Part shown: positions 1 through 7,669 of the stretch, in pieces
Position numbering within the stretch: position 1 is the first letter of the stretch
How the letters are laid out: each line of letters begins with the position of its first letter
Assembly (NCBI GenBank): GCA_036520715.1
Contig: DATDJF010000353.1
Span: 1-64,000, forward strand
From: JAEUPI01 sp036520715
Lineage (GTDB): Bacteria; Pseudomonadota; Gammaproteobacteria; Burkholderiales; Burkholderiaceae_C
Reading direction: 5' to 3'
DNA length: 64,000 nt
The notes under the pieces: generated by a model
What the model was told of the DNA's origin: nothing
Databases searched by the model: none
What the model saw: the letters and a program-made list of their open reading frames with translations, nothing else
Translations under genes and position numbers: made by a program

Positions 1-543
1 CGGATCGCACTGTTCGCTTTGCGCGCGCAGCGCGTCGAGCCAGTCGACGTCGCCCTGGCCGTCGGCACTGCCGACCGTGATCACGTGCGCCAGCGCCGGG
101 CAGTCGGCACGCGCGACCAGCACGTTGGCCAGCGCGCCGGCATCGACGATGGCGCAGGCGGCACCGCTGTCGCGCAGCCGGTAGTGCAAGGCATCGGCGC
201 CGAACAGCATCGACAGCGGCATCGCCACCGCGCCGATCATGGACACCGCGATGTGCGCCACCGCGGTGTCGATGCGCTGCGGCAGCACGATCGCCACGCG
301 ATCGCCGCGCTGCACGCCCAGCGCGCGCAGCAGGTTGGCGGCGCGGCTCGCCTGCCGGTACAGCTGGCCGTAGCTGACGCGCAGCCGCGCGCCGTTGTCC
401 TGCTCGCAGCGGATCGCCACCGCGTCGGGCGTGTCGCGCGCCCAGCGCGCGCAGCACACCTCGGCGAGGTTGAAGCGCTCGGGCACCTGCCAGCGAAAGC
501 CGCGATAGATCGCGTCGTAGCGATCGGCCATGACCCTGCTCAT
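1..543 (-). CDS. Acyl-CoA synthetase / AMP-dependent ligase, N-terminal part (runs off left edge)
   Basis: Only the first 181 codons are in the window; the gene continues past base 1. The reading begins MSRVMADRYDAIYRGF and goes through a segment with ALGVQRGDRVAIVLPQR and a following AMPLSMLFG stretch, the layout of the N-terminal domain of adenylate-forming acyl-CoA synthetases (medium-chain or acetyl-CoA synthetase type). These enzymes activate a carboxylic acid with ATP and transfer it to CoA. The signature AMP-binding loop lies outside the window, so substrate is unknown. The ATG at 543-541 overlaps the TGA of the acetyltransferase gene (ATGA), which fixes the start and suggests translational coupling; an in-frame ATG at 531 is an alternative. 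Confidence 0.8.
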   Translation of the reverse strand, partial: MSRVMADRYDAIYRGFRWQVPERFNLAEVCCARWARDTPDAVAIRCEQDNGARLRVSYGQLYRQASRAANLLRALGVQRGDRVAIVLPQRIDTAVAHIAVSMIGAVAMPLSMLFGADALHYRLRDSGAACAIVDAGALANVLVARADCPALAHVITVGSADGQGDVDWLDALRAQSEQCDP

Positions 544-1025
544 CGCGCAAACTTCTGCAGCGCGTCGCCAGTGACGCGGCAGATGCGCCACTCCGGCATC
601 ACGGTGGCGCCCATGCCTTCGTAGAAGCGGATCGCGTGTTGATTCCAGTCGAGCACGCTCCATTCGAAGCGGCCGTAGTCGCGCTGCACGGCCAGCGCGC
701 CCAGGTGCTCGAGCAGCGCGCGGCCAAGGCCGCTGCCGCGATGCTCGGGCCTGACGTAGAGGTCTTCCAGGTACAGCCCGGGCTTGGCCAGGAAGGTCGA
801 GAAATTGGTGAAGTACAGCGCGAACGCGACCACCTCACCGCCGACCTCGCCGACCACGCACTCGACCACCGGCTTGTCGCCGAACAGGTGCGGGTGCAGC
901 GTCTCCGGGGTCACGCGCAGCAGGTGCGTGAGCTTTTCGAAGTCGGCCAACTCGCCGATCAGGCCGACGATGGCCGCCACGTCGCGCGGCTCGGCGGCGC
1001 GCAGCAGGTGCTTGCGGTGGTTCAT
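540..1025 (-). CDS. GNAT-family N-acetyltransferase
   Basis: 161 residues, the usual length for a single GNAT domain, which transfers an acetyl group from acetyl-CoA to an amine. Motif A is clear: LYLEDLYVRPEHRGSGLGRA, with the R/Q-x-x-G-x-G/A acetyl-CoA loop as HRGSGLG, followed by FEWSVLDWNQHAIRFYEGMG, the typical motif B. The LEDLYV and WNxxAIRFYE pattern resembles the diamine (SSAT-like) and thialysine acetyltransferases, but the substrate cannot be read from sequence. The stop overlaps the start of the acyl-CoA synthetase gene by ATGA, so the two are probably co-transcribed; the start region is divergent from the alpha/beta hydrolase gene. Confidence 0.85.
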   Translation of the reverse strand: MNHRKHLLRAAEPRDVAAIVGLIGELADFEKLTHLLRVTPETLHPHLFGDKPVVECVVGEVGGEVVAFALYFTNFSTFLAKPGLYLEDLYVRPEHRGSGLGRALLEHLGALAVQRDYGRFEWSVLDWNQHAIRFYEGMGATVMPEWRICRVTGDALQKFAR

Positions 1026-1087
1026 GCGGCCATTCTGTCACCGTGCCGACAGCGGCCGCGGCAGGGCCTGCACTACAGTGGCGGACC

Positions 1088-2008
1088 ATGACCGCGAACA
1101 CCTATGCCGTGCGCCGGCCGGCGCAGAGCCGCCACGTAGCAGTGCGCGGCCTGCGCTACCACGTCCATCTGTGGGGCGACCTCGGTGCCGCCACGCGCGA
1201 GCGGCCGCTGCTGCTGTGGATGCACGGCTGGATGGACGTCGGTGCGTCGCTGCAGTTCGTGGTCGACGCGATGCGCGGCGAGCGCGTGATCGCCGCACCC
1301 GACTGGCGCGGCTTCGGGCGCACCGCGGCGCCGCCGGCCACCGACAGCTACTGGTTCGCCGATTACCTGGGTGACCTCGACGCGCTGATCGACGCGCTGT
1401 CGCCGTCGTGGCCGCTCGACCTCGCGGGCCACAGCATGGGCGGCAACGTGGTGATGACCTACGCCGGCGCGCGGCCCGAGCGCATCCGCCGTCTCGTCAA
1501 CATGGAGGGCTTCGGCCTGCCGCAGGCCAACCCGGACCAGGCACCCGACCGCCTGCGCCAGTGGCTCGACGAGTTGAAGACGGCGCAGCGCCTGAAGCCC
1601 TATGCCACCCTGGCCGATGTGGCCGCCCGGCTGGTGAAGAACAACCCCCGTCTGAACACCGGGCACGCCGCCTGGCTGGCGGCGCACTGGTCGGAGCGCC
1701 GCGACGACGGCCAGTGGCACGTGCTCGGCGACCCGGCGCACAAGCGCGTCAACCCCTACCTGTACCGCAAGGACGAGATCCTCGAAGGCTGGAAGCGCAT
1801 CGGCGCGCCGCTGCTGTGGATCGAAGGCGACGAGACCGACCCCGACCGCTGGTGGGGCCACCGTTACCCGCGCAGCGAGTTCGAGGCGCGCCTCGCGCTC
1901 GTGCGCCACGTGCAGCGCGTGCGCCTGAGCCCGTGCGGCCACATGCTGCACTTCGACCAGCCGCAGGCACTGGCGGCGGCGATCGAGCGCTTTCTCGACG
2001 CGCCGTGA
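1088..2008 (+). CDS. Alpha/beta hydrolase
   Basis: 306 residues from the ATG at 1088; an in-frame upstream start at 1043 would add 15 residues that look non-coding. The fold signature is complete: a WMHGWMD oxyanion region, nucleophile elbow GHSMGG (residues 114-119, Ser116), a likely acid Asp in EGDETDPD and a C-terminal His in CGHMLHFD. These hydrolases cleave esters, lactones, epoxides or C-C bonds, and nothing here fixes the substrate. The stop at 2006-2008 directly abuts the stop of otsB on the other strand, so the two genes converge with no space between them. Confidence 0.85.
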   Translation: MTANTYAVRRPAQSRHVAVRGLRYHVHLWGDLGAATRERPLLLWMHGWMDVGASLQFVVDAMRGERVIAAPDWRGFGRTAAPPATDSYWFADYLGDLDALIDALSPSWPLDLAGHSMGGNVVMTYAGARPERIRRLVNMEGFGLPQANPDQAPDRLRQWLDELKTAQRLKPYATLADVAARLVKNNPRLNTGHAAWLAAHWSERRDDGQWHVLGDPAHKRVNPYLYRKDEILEGWKRIGAPLLWIEGDETDPDRWWGHRYPRSEFEARLALVRHVQRVRLSPCGHMLHFDQPQALAAAIERFLDAP

Positions 2009-2788
2009 TCAGGCGGCCGCGGGCGGCGCGCCGATCATCTGCAGGATCAGGTCGAGCAGGCGCGGCACCTCGCGCGGCCCGCTGATGAAGTAGCGCGCCG
2101 CCGACTCCGGGTGGTCGGCGCCCACGCGCACGGTGAGCCAGGTCGGCTCGCGGGCGGCGAACACCGACTCGTCGTTGACGTCGTCGCCCAGGTAGAGCAC
2201 GGCCTGCGCGTCGGCCCGCTGGGCGAGGCGGCGCAGCGCCGCGGCCTTGTCGTCGGCGGCCTCGGCGACGACGTTGACGACCATCTTGCCGCCGAACACG
2301 TGCAGGTCGGGATCGGCGGCCTCGAGCAGGCGATCGATCAGCGCCGCCGCCGCCGCACGATCGGGCGCCAGGCGATAGTGCAGCGCCAGCGAAGCGCCCT
2401 TGTCTTCCACGCTGACACCGGCCTGCCGCAGCTCGGCGCCCGCCCCGCGCAGGCGATCGCGCACGCCGTCGAGTGCGGCGTGCCACTCCGGCCGCTCGCC
2501 GTGCTGCGGATCCTCGGCGCCGTGGCTGCCCACCACGTGCGCCGGCTCGAAGCCCAGGCGGCTGCGCAGGTCGGCCACGGTGCGCCCGGAGATCACCGCC
2601 AGCGGCAACTGCTGGGTCAGCCGATGCAGGCGGCGCAGCGTGGTGATCGGCACGCGCGCCTGCGACGGCCGCGCGACGATCGGCGCCAGCGTGCCGTCGA
2701 AGTCGAATGCGAGCAGCGGTCGGCGCTCCACCAGCCACGCCAGGTCGGACTCGCCCTCGGCGCTGAACAGGTGGCGCATCGCCGTCAC
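2009..2788 (-). CDS. otsB: Trehalose-6-phosphate phosphatase
   Basis: 259 residues from a GTG at 2788, or 256 from the ATG at 2779. HAD-superfamily phosphatase of the trehalose-phosphatase family, converting trehalose 6-phosphate to trehalose in the cytoplasm. Visible motifs are the nucleophile motif LAFDFDGTLAP near the N-terminus, the ISGRT segment, GSHGAE, EDKGASLALHYR and the acidic metal-binding motif YLGDDVNDESVF. The GTG overlaps the TGA of otsA (2787-2785), so the two trehalose genes are translationally coupled, with otsA first. Typical family length; no defects seen. Confidence 0.95.
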   Translation of the reverse strand: MTAMRHLFSAEGESDLAWLVERRPLLAFDFDGTLAPIVARPSQARVPITTLRRLHRLTQQLPLAVISGRTVADLRSRLGFEPAHVVGSHGAEDPQHGERPEWHAALDGVRDRLRGAGAELRQAGVSVEDKGASLALHYRLAPDRAAAAALIDRLLEAADPDLHVFGGKMVVNVVAEAADDKAAALRRLAQRADAQAVLYLGDDVNDESVFAAREPTWLTVRVGADHPESAARYFISGPREVPRLLDLILQMIGAPPAAA

Positions 2789-5019
2789 GACTGCGTGTAG
2801 CGCTGCACGCGCGCCTCGATGCGCGCGCGCATGCGCCAGCGCCCGGCATCGGCCAGCATGCGGCCCGCCCAGCGGTAGACGTTGGACTCGCGCACCGTCA
2901 TGCGCAGGGCCCCCATGCGCTCGCGCTGCTCGGCCGCCGGCATGGTGGCGGCGCGGCGCAGGGCATCGGCCAGTTCCTCCACGTGGTACGGGTTGACGAT
3001 CAGCGCCTCGGTCAGCTCACGCGCGGCGCCGGCGAAACGGCTCAGGATCAGCACGCCCTGCTCGTCGTCGCGCGCGGCGACGAACTCCTTGCTCACCAGG
3101 TTCATGCCGTCGTGCAGGCTCGTCACCACGCACATGTCGGCGGCGCGAAACAGCTCGTTCAGTGCGTCGCGCTCGTGATGCTCGACCAGCAGGTGGATCG
3201 GCAGGTAGCCCTCGGCGCCGAAGCGCTGATTGATGCGGTCGCTGACGCGCTGGATGCGTTCGCGAAAGCTGCGGTATTCGTCGAGATCGCTGCGTGTGGG
3301 TGCCGCCACCTGCACGAACACCAGGCGGCCGCGCCATTCGGCGCGCTTCTCGAGCAGGCTCTCCACCGCGCGCAGCCGCTCCAGGATGCCCTTGGTGTAG
3401 TCGAAGCGGTCCACCCCCACCGCCAGGCAGCTGTCGGGAGCGAGCTGCAGGCGCTCGAACACGCGGCGCCGGCACTCCGCCACCGGCGGCCAACGGGCCG
3501 TGTCCTTCGGCGTCGGCCACTCGATGGAGATCGGGTAACTCTCGATCAGCGTCTCCTTGTCCTGGTAGGAGATCGACGAGTGCTCGTGTTCGATGCGCGC
3601 CTCGAGGTAGCGGTCGACCGTCTCGATGAAGTTCTTGCAGTGAAAGCGCGTGTGAAACCCGAGGATCGTGCTGCCCAGCATGCCCTGCAGGATCTCGCGC
3701 CCCCACGGGCAGATGCCGAACGACTCCGGGTTCGGCCACGGGATGTGCCAGAACGCGAGGATGGTGGCGCGCGGCAACTGCGCGGCGATCATCTGCGGCA
3801 GCAGCGCGAAGTGGTAGTCCTGCACCAGAACCACCGGGTCTTCGCCGCGCGCCTCCTGCACCACCGCATCGGCAAAACGCTGGTTGACGATGCGGTACTG
3901 CTCCCAGTCGGACTCGCGGAACACCGGCCGCACGTGCGCCGCGTGGCACAGCGGCCACAGGCCCTCGTTGGCAAAGCCGTAGTAGTAGCCCTGCTCCTCC
4001 TGCTCGGTCATCCAGACGCGGCGCAGCCAGTAGTCGGGCGCCGATGGCGGCACGCCCAGGCGGTCGCGCGCATCGACCACCTCGCGGTCGGCGCTGCCGC
4101 TGCCGTGCGCGATCCAGGTGCCCGAGCAGGCGCGCATCACCGGCTCCACCGCGGTCACCAGGCCGCTGGCCGGCCGCTTGACGATCACGCCATTGGGTCC
4201 ACGCTCGTGGATGTAGGGCTCGCGGTTGGACACCACGATCACCTGGTCGCCGCGCAACTGCGTGTGCAGCAGGGCGCGCAAGCGTTCCGGGTTCCATTCG
4301 GTCACCAGGCCCTGGCTGCGGCGGAACTCGTCTTCCAGGTCGCGCAATCGCGCGCGCACCTCGGTGACCACCGGCTGCAGCTCCGGCGGCGGCGCCAACA
4401 GCGGACGGATCAGCCCTTCGCCGCGCAGGATGGCGTGCATGCCCGAGACCCAGCCGCGCCAGCTGAGCTGGGCCACGATCACCGTGATCAGCGCCACCAC
4501 CAGCCCGAGGCCAGTCATGAAGATCACCAGGTACTGCCTGGTGTCCTGGCTACGCCGGTCGACGAAGCTCATGTCGTGCAGCAGCACCAGTGTGCCGGCG
4601 TTGGCGCGCTCGATGCTTGCCGGATGCACGCCGACGTGCACCGCACCGGTGGGCAGCTCCAGCCGTTGGTCGGGTTGGCGCGACGCCTCGCGGGCGGTCG
4701 CGCACTTCAGGCTCACCGGATAGGCGGCGCTGTGGCGCACCAGCTCATCGGTGGTGGAGCACAGCGCGATGGCGACCAGGCGCTCGTCGCGCGCCGAGCG
4801 ATCGAACAGCGCCTGCAGCCGGGCCGACGAGCCGCTCTTGATCGCATCGTCGACGGCGTCGGCCAGCGTGCCGGCCACCAGCGTGCCGCGCGTGTTGAGA
4901 TCGCGCGAGAACCAGCGCAAGGTGAGCTGGTCCATCAGCGGCAACACCACCAGGGCCGCCACCACCAGCGCGATCAGCAGCGGAATCAGGAAGCGAAGCT
5001 GCAGTTGTAAGGTTTTCAT
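2785..5019 (-). CDS. otsA: Membrane-anchored trehalose-6-phosphate synthase with N-terminal sensor-like region
   Basis: 744 residues, about 260 longer than ordinary OtsA. Residues 9-28 and 163-184 are hydrophobic spans enclosing about 130 residues predicted outside the membrane. A HAMP-like, charged helical linker (185-240) follows, then a full GT20 domain (258-740) with VVSNREPY, WHIPWPNPE, GFHTRFHCKNF, GVDRFDYTKG (Arg and Lys for nucleotide-sugar phosphates) and HDGMNLVSKEF. It should join a nucleotide-glucose to glucose 6-phosphate; UDP versus another nucleotide cannot be told. The start is the ATG at 5019 just before the first membrane span; the frame stays open further upstream, but that part is the shadow of the GH15 gene. 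Coupled to otsB. Confidence 0.92.
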   Translation of the reverse strand: MKTLQLQLRFLIPLLIALVVAALVVLPLMDQLTLRWFSRDLNTRGTLVAGTLADAVDDAIKSGSSARLQALFDRSARDERLVAIALCSTTDELVRHSAAYPVSLKCATAREASRQPDQRLELPTGAVHVGVHPASIERANAGTLVLLHDMSFVDRRSQDTRQYLVIFMTGLGLVVALITVIVAQLSWRGWVSGMHAILRGEGLIRPLLAPPPELQPVVTEVRARLRDLEDEFRRSQGLVTEWNPERLRALLHTQLRGDQVIVVSNREPYIHERGPNGVIVKRPASGLVTAVEPVMRACSGTWIAHGSGSADREVVDARDRLGVPPSAPDYWLRRVWMTEQEEQGYYYGFANEGLWPLCHAAHVRPVFRESDWEQYRIVNQRFADAVVQEARGEDPVVLVQDYHFALLPQMIAAQLPRATILAFWHIPWPNPESFGICPWGREILQGMLGSTILGFHTRFHCKNFIETVDRYLEARIEHEHSSISYQDKETLIESYPISIEWPTPKDTARWPPVAECRRRVFERLQLAPDSCLAVGVDRFDYTKGILERLRAVESLLEKRAEWRGRLVFVQVAAPTRSDLDEYRSFRERIQRVSDRINQRFGAEGYLPIHLLVEHHERDALNELFRAADMCVVTSLHDGMNLVSKEFVAARDDEQGVLILSRFAGAARELTEALIVNPYHVEELADALRRAATMPAAEQRERMGALRMTVRESNVYRWAGRMLADAGRWRMRARIEARVQRYTQS

Positions 5020-5103
5020 CGGGTGGCTATTGTTCGCGCAACCGCAAAAACCTGCAGCGTCGTTTTGGCACCATGCGAACCGGCGCACCGCCTGGCAATC
5101 CCC

Positions 5104-6960
5104 ATGCCCGAAAACAATCCAACGCAAAACAAACCCGACGCCCAGGCCACCGACAGTCGCGTGCAGGGGCAGCCCGGGCCCAGCCTGAACCTGGCGATGA
5201 TCGGCAACTGCGCGGTGAGCGCGTTGTTGGACAGCCACGCCCGCATCGTTTGGTGCTGCATGCCGCGCTTCGACGGTGACCCGGTGTTCCACGCCCTGCT
5301 CGGTGCGTCGAGCGTCGGCGCCGACGATGGTCACTGCAGCATCGAGCTGGAGTCGATGGTGCGCACCGAGCAGGCCTACGACCCCGGCACCGCGATCGTG
5401 CGCACGCGGCTGTACGACGCTTCCGGCCAGGGCATCGAGGTCACCGACTTCGCGCCGCGCTTCAGCCTGCACGAACGCACTTTCCGGCCGGCCCAGCTCG
5501 TGCGCCGCGTGCGGCCGCTCAACGGCCACCCGCGGGTGCGCATCGTGGTGCGGCCGCGTGGCGAATGGGGCAGCATCACGCCGGCGCTGACCCGCGGCAG
5601 CAACCACCTGCGCTTCGTGATGCCGGCGATGACGCTGCGCCTGAACACCAGCGCGCCGCCCACCTACGTGGCCGCCGGCACCTGGTTTTCGCTGCACTCG
5701 CCGGTGAGCCTGCTGATCGGACCCGACGAGACGCTGTCGGGCGACATCGAAGACACCGCGCGCGACTTCGAGGAGAAGACCTCGCTGTACTGGCGCCAGT
5801 GGACGCGACGGCTGGCGCTGCCGCTGGAGTGGCAGGACGCGGTGATCCGTGCCGCCATCACGCTGAAGATGTGCCAATTCGAGGAGACCGGCGCCATCGT
5901 GGCGGCGATGACCACCAGCATCCCCGAGGCGCCCGACAGCGGCCGCAACTGGGACTACCGCTACTGCTGGCTGCGCGACGCCTTCTTCGTGGTGCGCGCG
6001 CTCAACGCCCTCTCCGAAGTGGGCACGATGGAAGACTACCTGCGCTGGCTGCACGACGTGGTGCGCGACACCGACGGCCACGTGCAGCCGCTGTACGGCA
6101 TCGCCCTGGAGCGCGAGCTCACCGAGCACGTGGTCACCACGCTGCCGGGTTATGCCGGCATGGGGCCGGTGCGCACCGGCAACCAGGCGTTCGAGCACTT
6201 CCAGCACGACGTCTACGGCAACATCGTGCTCGGCGCATCGCAGGCCTTCCACGATCACCGCCTGTTCCGGCGCGCCGACCGGCGCGACTTCGAGCTGCTC
6301 GAGCACGTCGGCGACCAGGCCTGGCAGCTGCACGCACAACCCGACGCCGGCATGTGGGAGTTGCGCACACGCGCGCGCATCCACACCTCGTCGTCGCTGA
6401 TGTGCTGGGCCGCCTGCGACCGCCTGGCCAAGGCGGCGGTTGCGCTGGCGCTGCCCGAGCGCGCGCACCACTGGCGCGAACGCGCCGACCAGGTGCGCGA
6501 GCGCATCCTGCGCTCGGCCTGGAGCGACGAGCGGCAGGCGTTCGTCGAGAGCTTCGGCGGCAAGGACCTCGACGCCAGCGTGCTGCTGATGGCCGAGGTC
6601 GGCTTCCTGGAGGCCCACGATCCGCGCTTCATCAGCACCGTCGAGGCGCTCGACCGCACGCTCAGCGACGGCGCGTTCATGCGGCGCTACGAGGCCGCCG
6701 ACGACTTCGGGCGGCCGCAGACGGCGTTCAACGTGTGCGCGTTCTGGCGGGTCGACGCGCTGGCCCGCATCGGCCGCCTCGAGCAGGCGCGCGACAGCTT
6801 CGAGGCCTTGCTGGCGCACCGCAATCCGATGGGCCTGCTGTCGGAGGACATCGACCCCAAGACCGGGCAGTTGTGGGGCAACTTCCCGCAGACCTATTCG
6901 ATGGTGGGCATCATCAACTGCGCGATGCAGTTGTCCAGGCCCTGGGACGTGGTGGTCTGA
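5104..6960 (+). CDS. Glycoside hydrolase family 15 protein (glucoamylase/trehalase-like)
   Basis: 618 residues from the ATG at 5104; an upstream in-frame start at 5023 would overlap the otsA start region. The N-terminal beta-domain opens with MIGNCAVSALLDSHARIVW, followed by an (alpha/alpha)6 barrel carrying GRNWDYRYCWLRDAFF, TGNQAFEHFQHDVYGN, MWELR (about 417-421), LSEDIDPKTG (from 579) and GNFPQTYSMVG. This is the bacterial cytoplasmic GH15 type, known to include glucoamylases and trehalases; no signal peptide is seen. It is divergent from otsA across 84 bp, which fits a role in turnover of trehalose or alpha-glucans, but that role is inference. Confidence 0.9.
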   Translation: MPENNPTQNKPDAQATDSRVQGQPGPSLNLAMIGNCAVSALLDSHARIVWCCMPRFDGDPVFHALLGASSVGADDGHCSIELESMVRTEQAYDPGTAIVRTRLYDASGQGIEVTDFAPRFSLHERTFRPAQLVRRVRPLNGHPRVRIVVRPRGEWGSITPALTRGSNHLRFVMPAMTLRLNTSAPPTYVAAGTWFSLHSPVSLLIGPDETLSGDIEDTARDFEEKTSLYWRQWTRRLALPLEWQDAVIRAAITLKMCQFEETGAIVAAMTTSIPEAPDSGRNWDYRYCWLRDAFFVVRALNALSEVGTMEDYLRWLHDVVRDTDGHVQPLYGIALERELTEHVVTTLPGYAGMGPVRTGNQAFEHFQHDVYGNIVLGASQAFHDHRLFRRADRRDFELLEHVGDQAWQLHAQPDAGMWELRTRARIHTSSSLMCWAACDRLAKAAVALALPERAHHWRERADQVRERILRSAWSDERQAFVESFGGKDLDASVLLMAEVGFLEAHDPRFISTVEALDRTLSDGAFMRRYEAADDFGRPQTAFNVCAFWRVDALARIGRLEQARDSFEALLAHRNPMGLLSEDIDPKTGQLWGNFPQTYSMVGIINCAMQLSRPWDVVV

Positions 6961-6969
6961 CGCGCTTTC

Positions 6970-7623
6970 TCAACGCACGAGCCATCGCCGCGATGCGGCA
7001 AGCGCGCGCACGGCGGCGATGCGCGGTGTCCCCACTTGCGACGCCAGCGTCGGCCACAAGTGCAGCAGCAGCTCGGCAGTGGCCAGCGTGTCGGCCGCCG
7101 CCTGGTGCCGGCGCGCGCAGGGGATGCGAAAGTGCGCCAGCCAGTCGTCGAGCGCCCGCGCGCGCACCTGCGGATGCAGCACCGCGGCCAGCGGCTCCAG
7201 GTCGAGCCACGGATTGGCCAGGCGAGGCAAGCCGGCCGCGCCGATGCCGCGCTCGATCAGCGTGCGGTCGAAGGCGGCGTGAAAGGCCACCAGCGGTGAG
7301 CGCGCGACGAAGCGCGTGAACGCCTGCAGCGCGGCCGTTGCCGCGACGCCGGCACTCTGTGCGCCGACGCCGATGCCATGCAGCAGGATGTTCGCCTTGT
7401 CGGGCGCCGTGTCGGCAGGCTGCGCCAACACCACCTCGAAGCTGTCGGCCAGCGCGATGCGCGGACGCTGCCGGTCGTCGACGGCCACCGCGAGCGCGGC
7501 GATCGCCAGCAGGCGGTCGCGCGACGCATCGAGCCCGCTGGCCTCGACGTCGAGCACGATCCAGCGCGTGTCGTCGACCGCCGGGCTGTCGTGCCGGGCC
7601 CGCAGCCAACGCCACCAGCTCAC
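6970..7623 (-). CDS. DnaQ-like 3'-5' exonuclease
   Basis: 217 residues from a GTG at 7623. DEDDh exonuclease fold: first acidic pair in VLDVEASGLDASRDR, second Asp in VAFHAAFDRTLIE, and C-terminal His-Asp in RRHQAAADTLATAEL. It resembles the epsilon proofreading family, but with no polymerase partner nearby it is probably a stand-alone nuclease. It follows the cNMP/CBS/DUF294 gene on the same strand after 46 bp. From family knowledge, a DUF294 protein, a DnaQ-like exonuclease and a VC_2705-type symporter recur together in gammaproteobacteria and betaproteobacteria, suggesting a signalling or carbon-uptake module rather than DNA replication. Confidence 0.85.
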   Translation of the reverse strand: MSWWRWLRARHDSPAVDDTRWIVLDVEASGLDASRDRLLAIAALAVAVDDRQRPRIALADSFEVVLAQPADTAPDKANILLHGIGVGAQSAGVAATAALQAFTRFVARSPLVAFHAAFDRTLIERGIGAAGLPRLANPWLDLEPLAAVLHPQVRARALDDWLAHFRIPCARRHQAAADTLATAELLLHLWPTLASQVGTPRIAAVRALAASRRWLVR

Positions 7624-7669
7624 GAGCGAAGCCGCCGACGGTTGCTGGGCTGCTGATGGCGGGCCATCT

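Noticed and set aside
2983..5010. 675-codon plus-strand frame opposite otsA
   Set aside because: Composition rich in Arg, His, Gln and Ala without motifs; it is the shadow of otsA.
5020..6819. Extension of the otsA reading frame to 1344 residues
   Set aside because: The frame stays open only because it runs opposite the GH15 gene in high-GC DNA. Sequence upstream of the ATG at 5019 is low-complexity and not GT20-like, while the ATG is followed by a clean membrane span.
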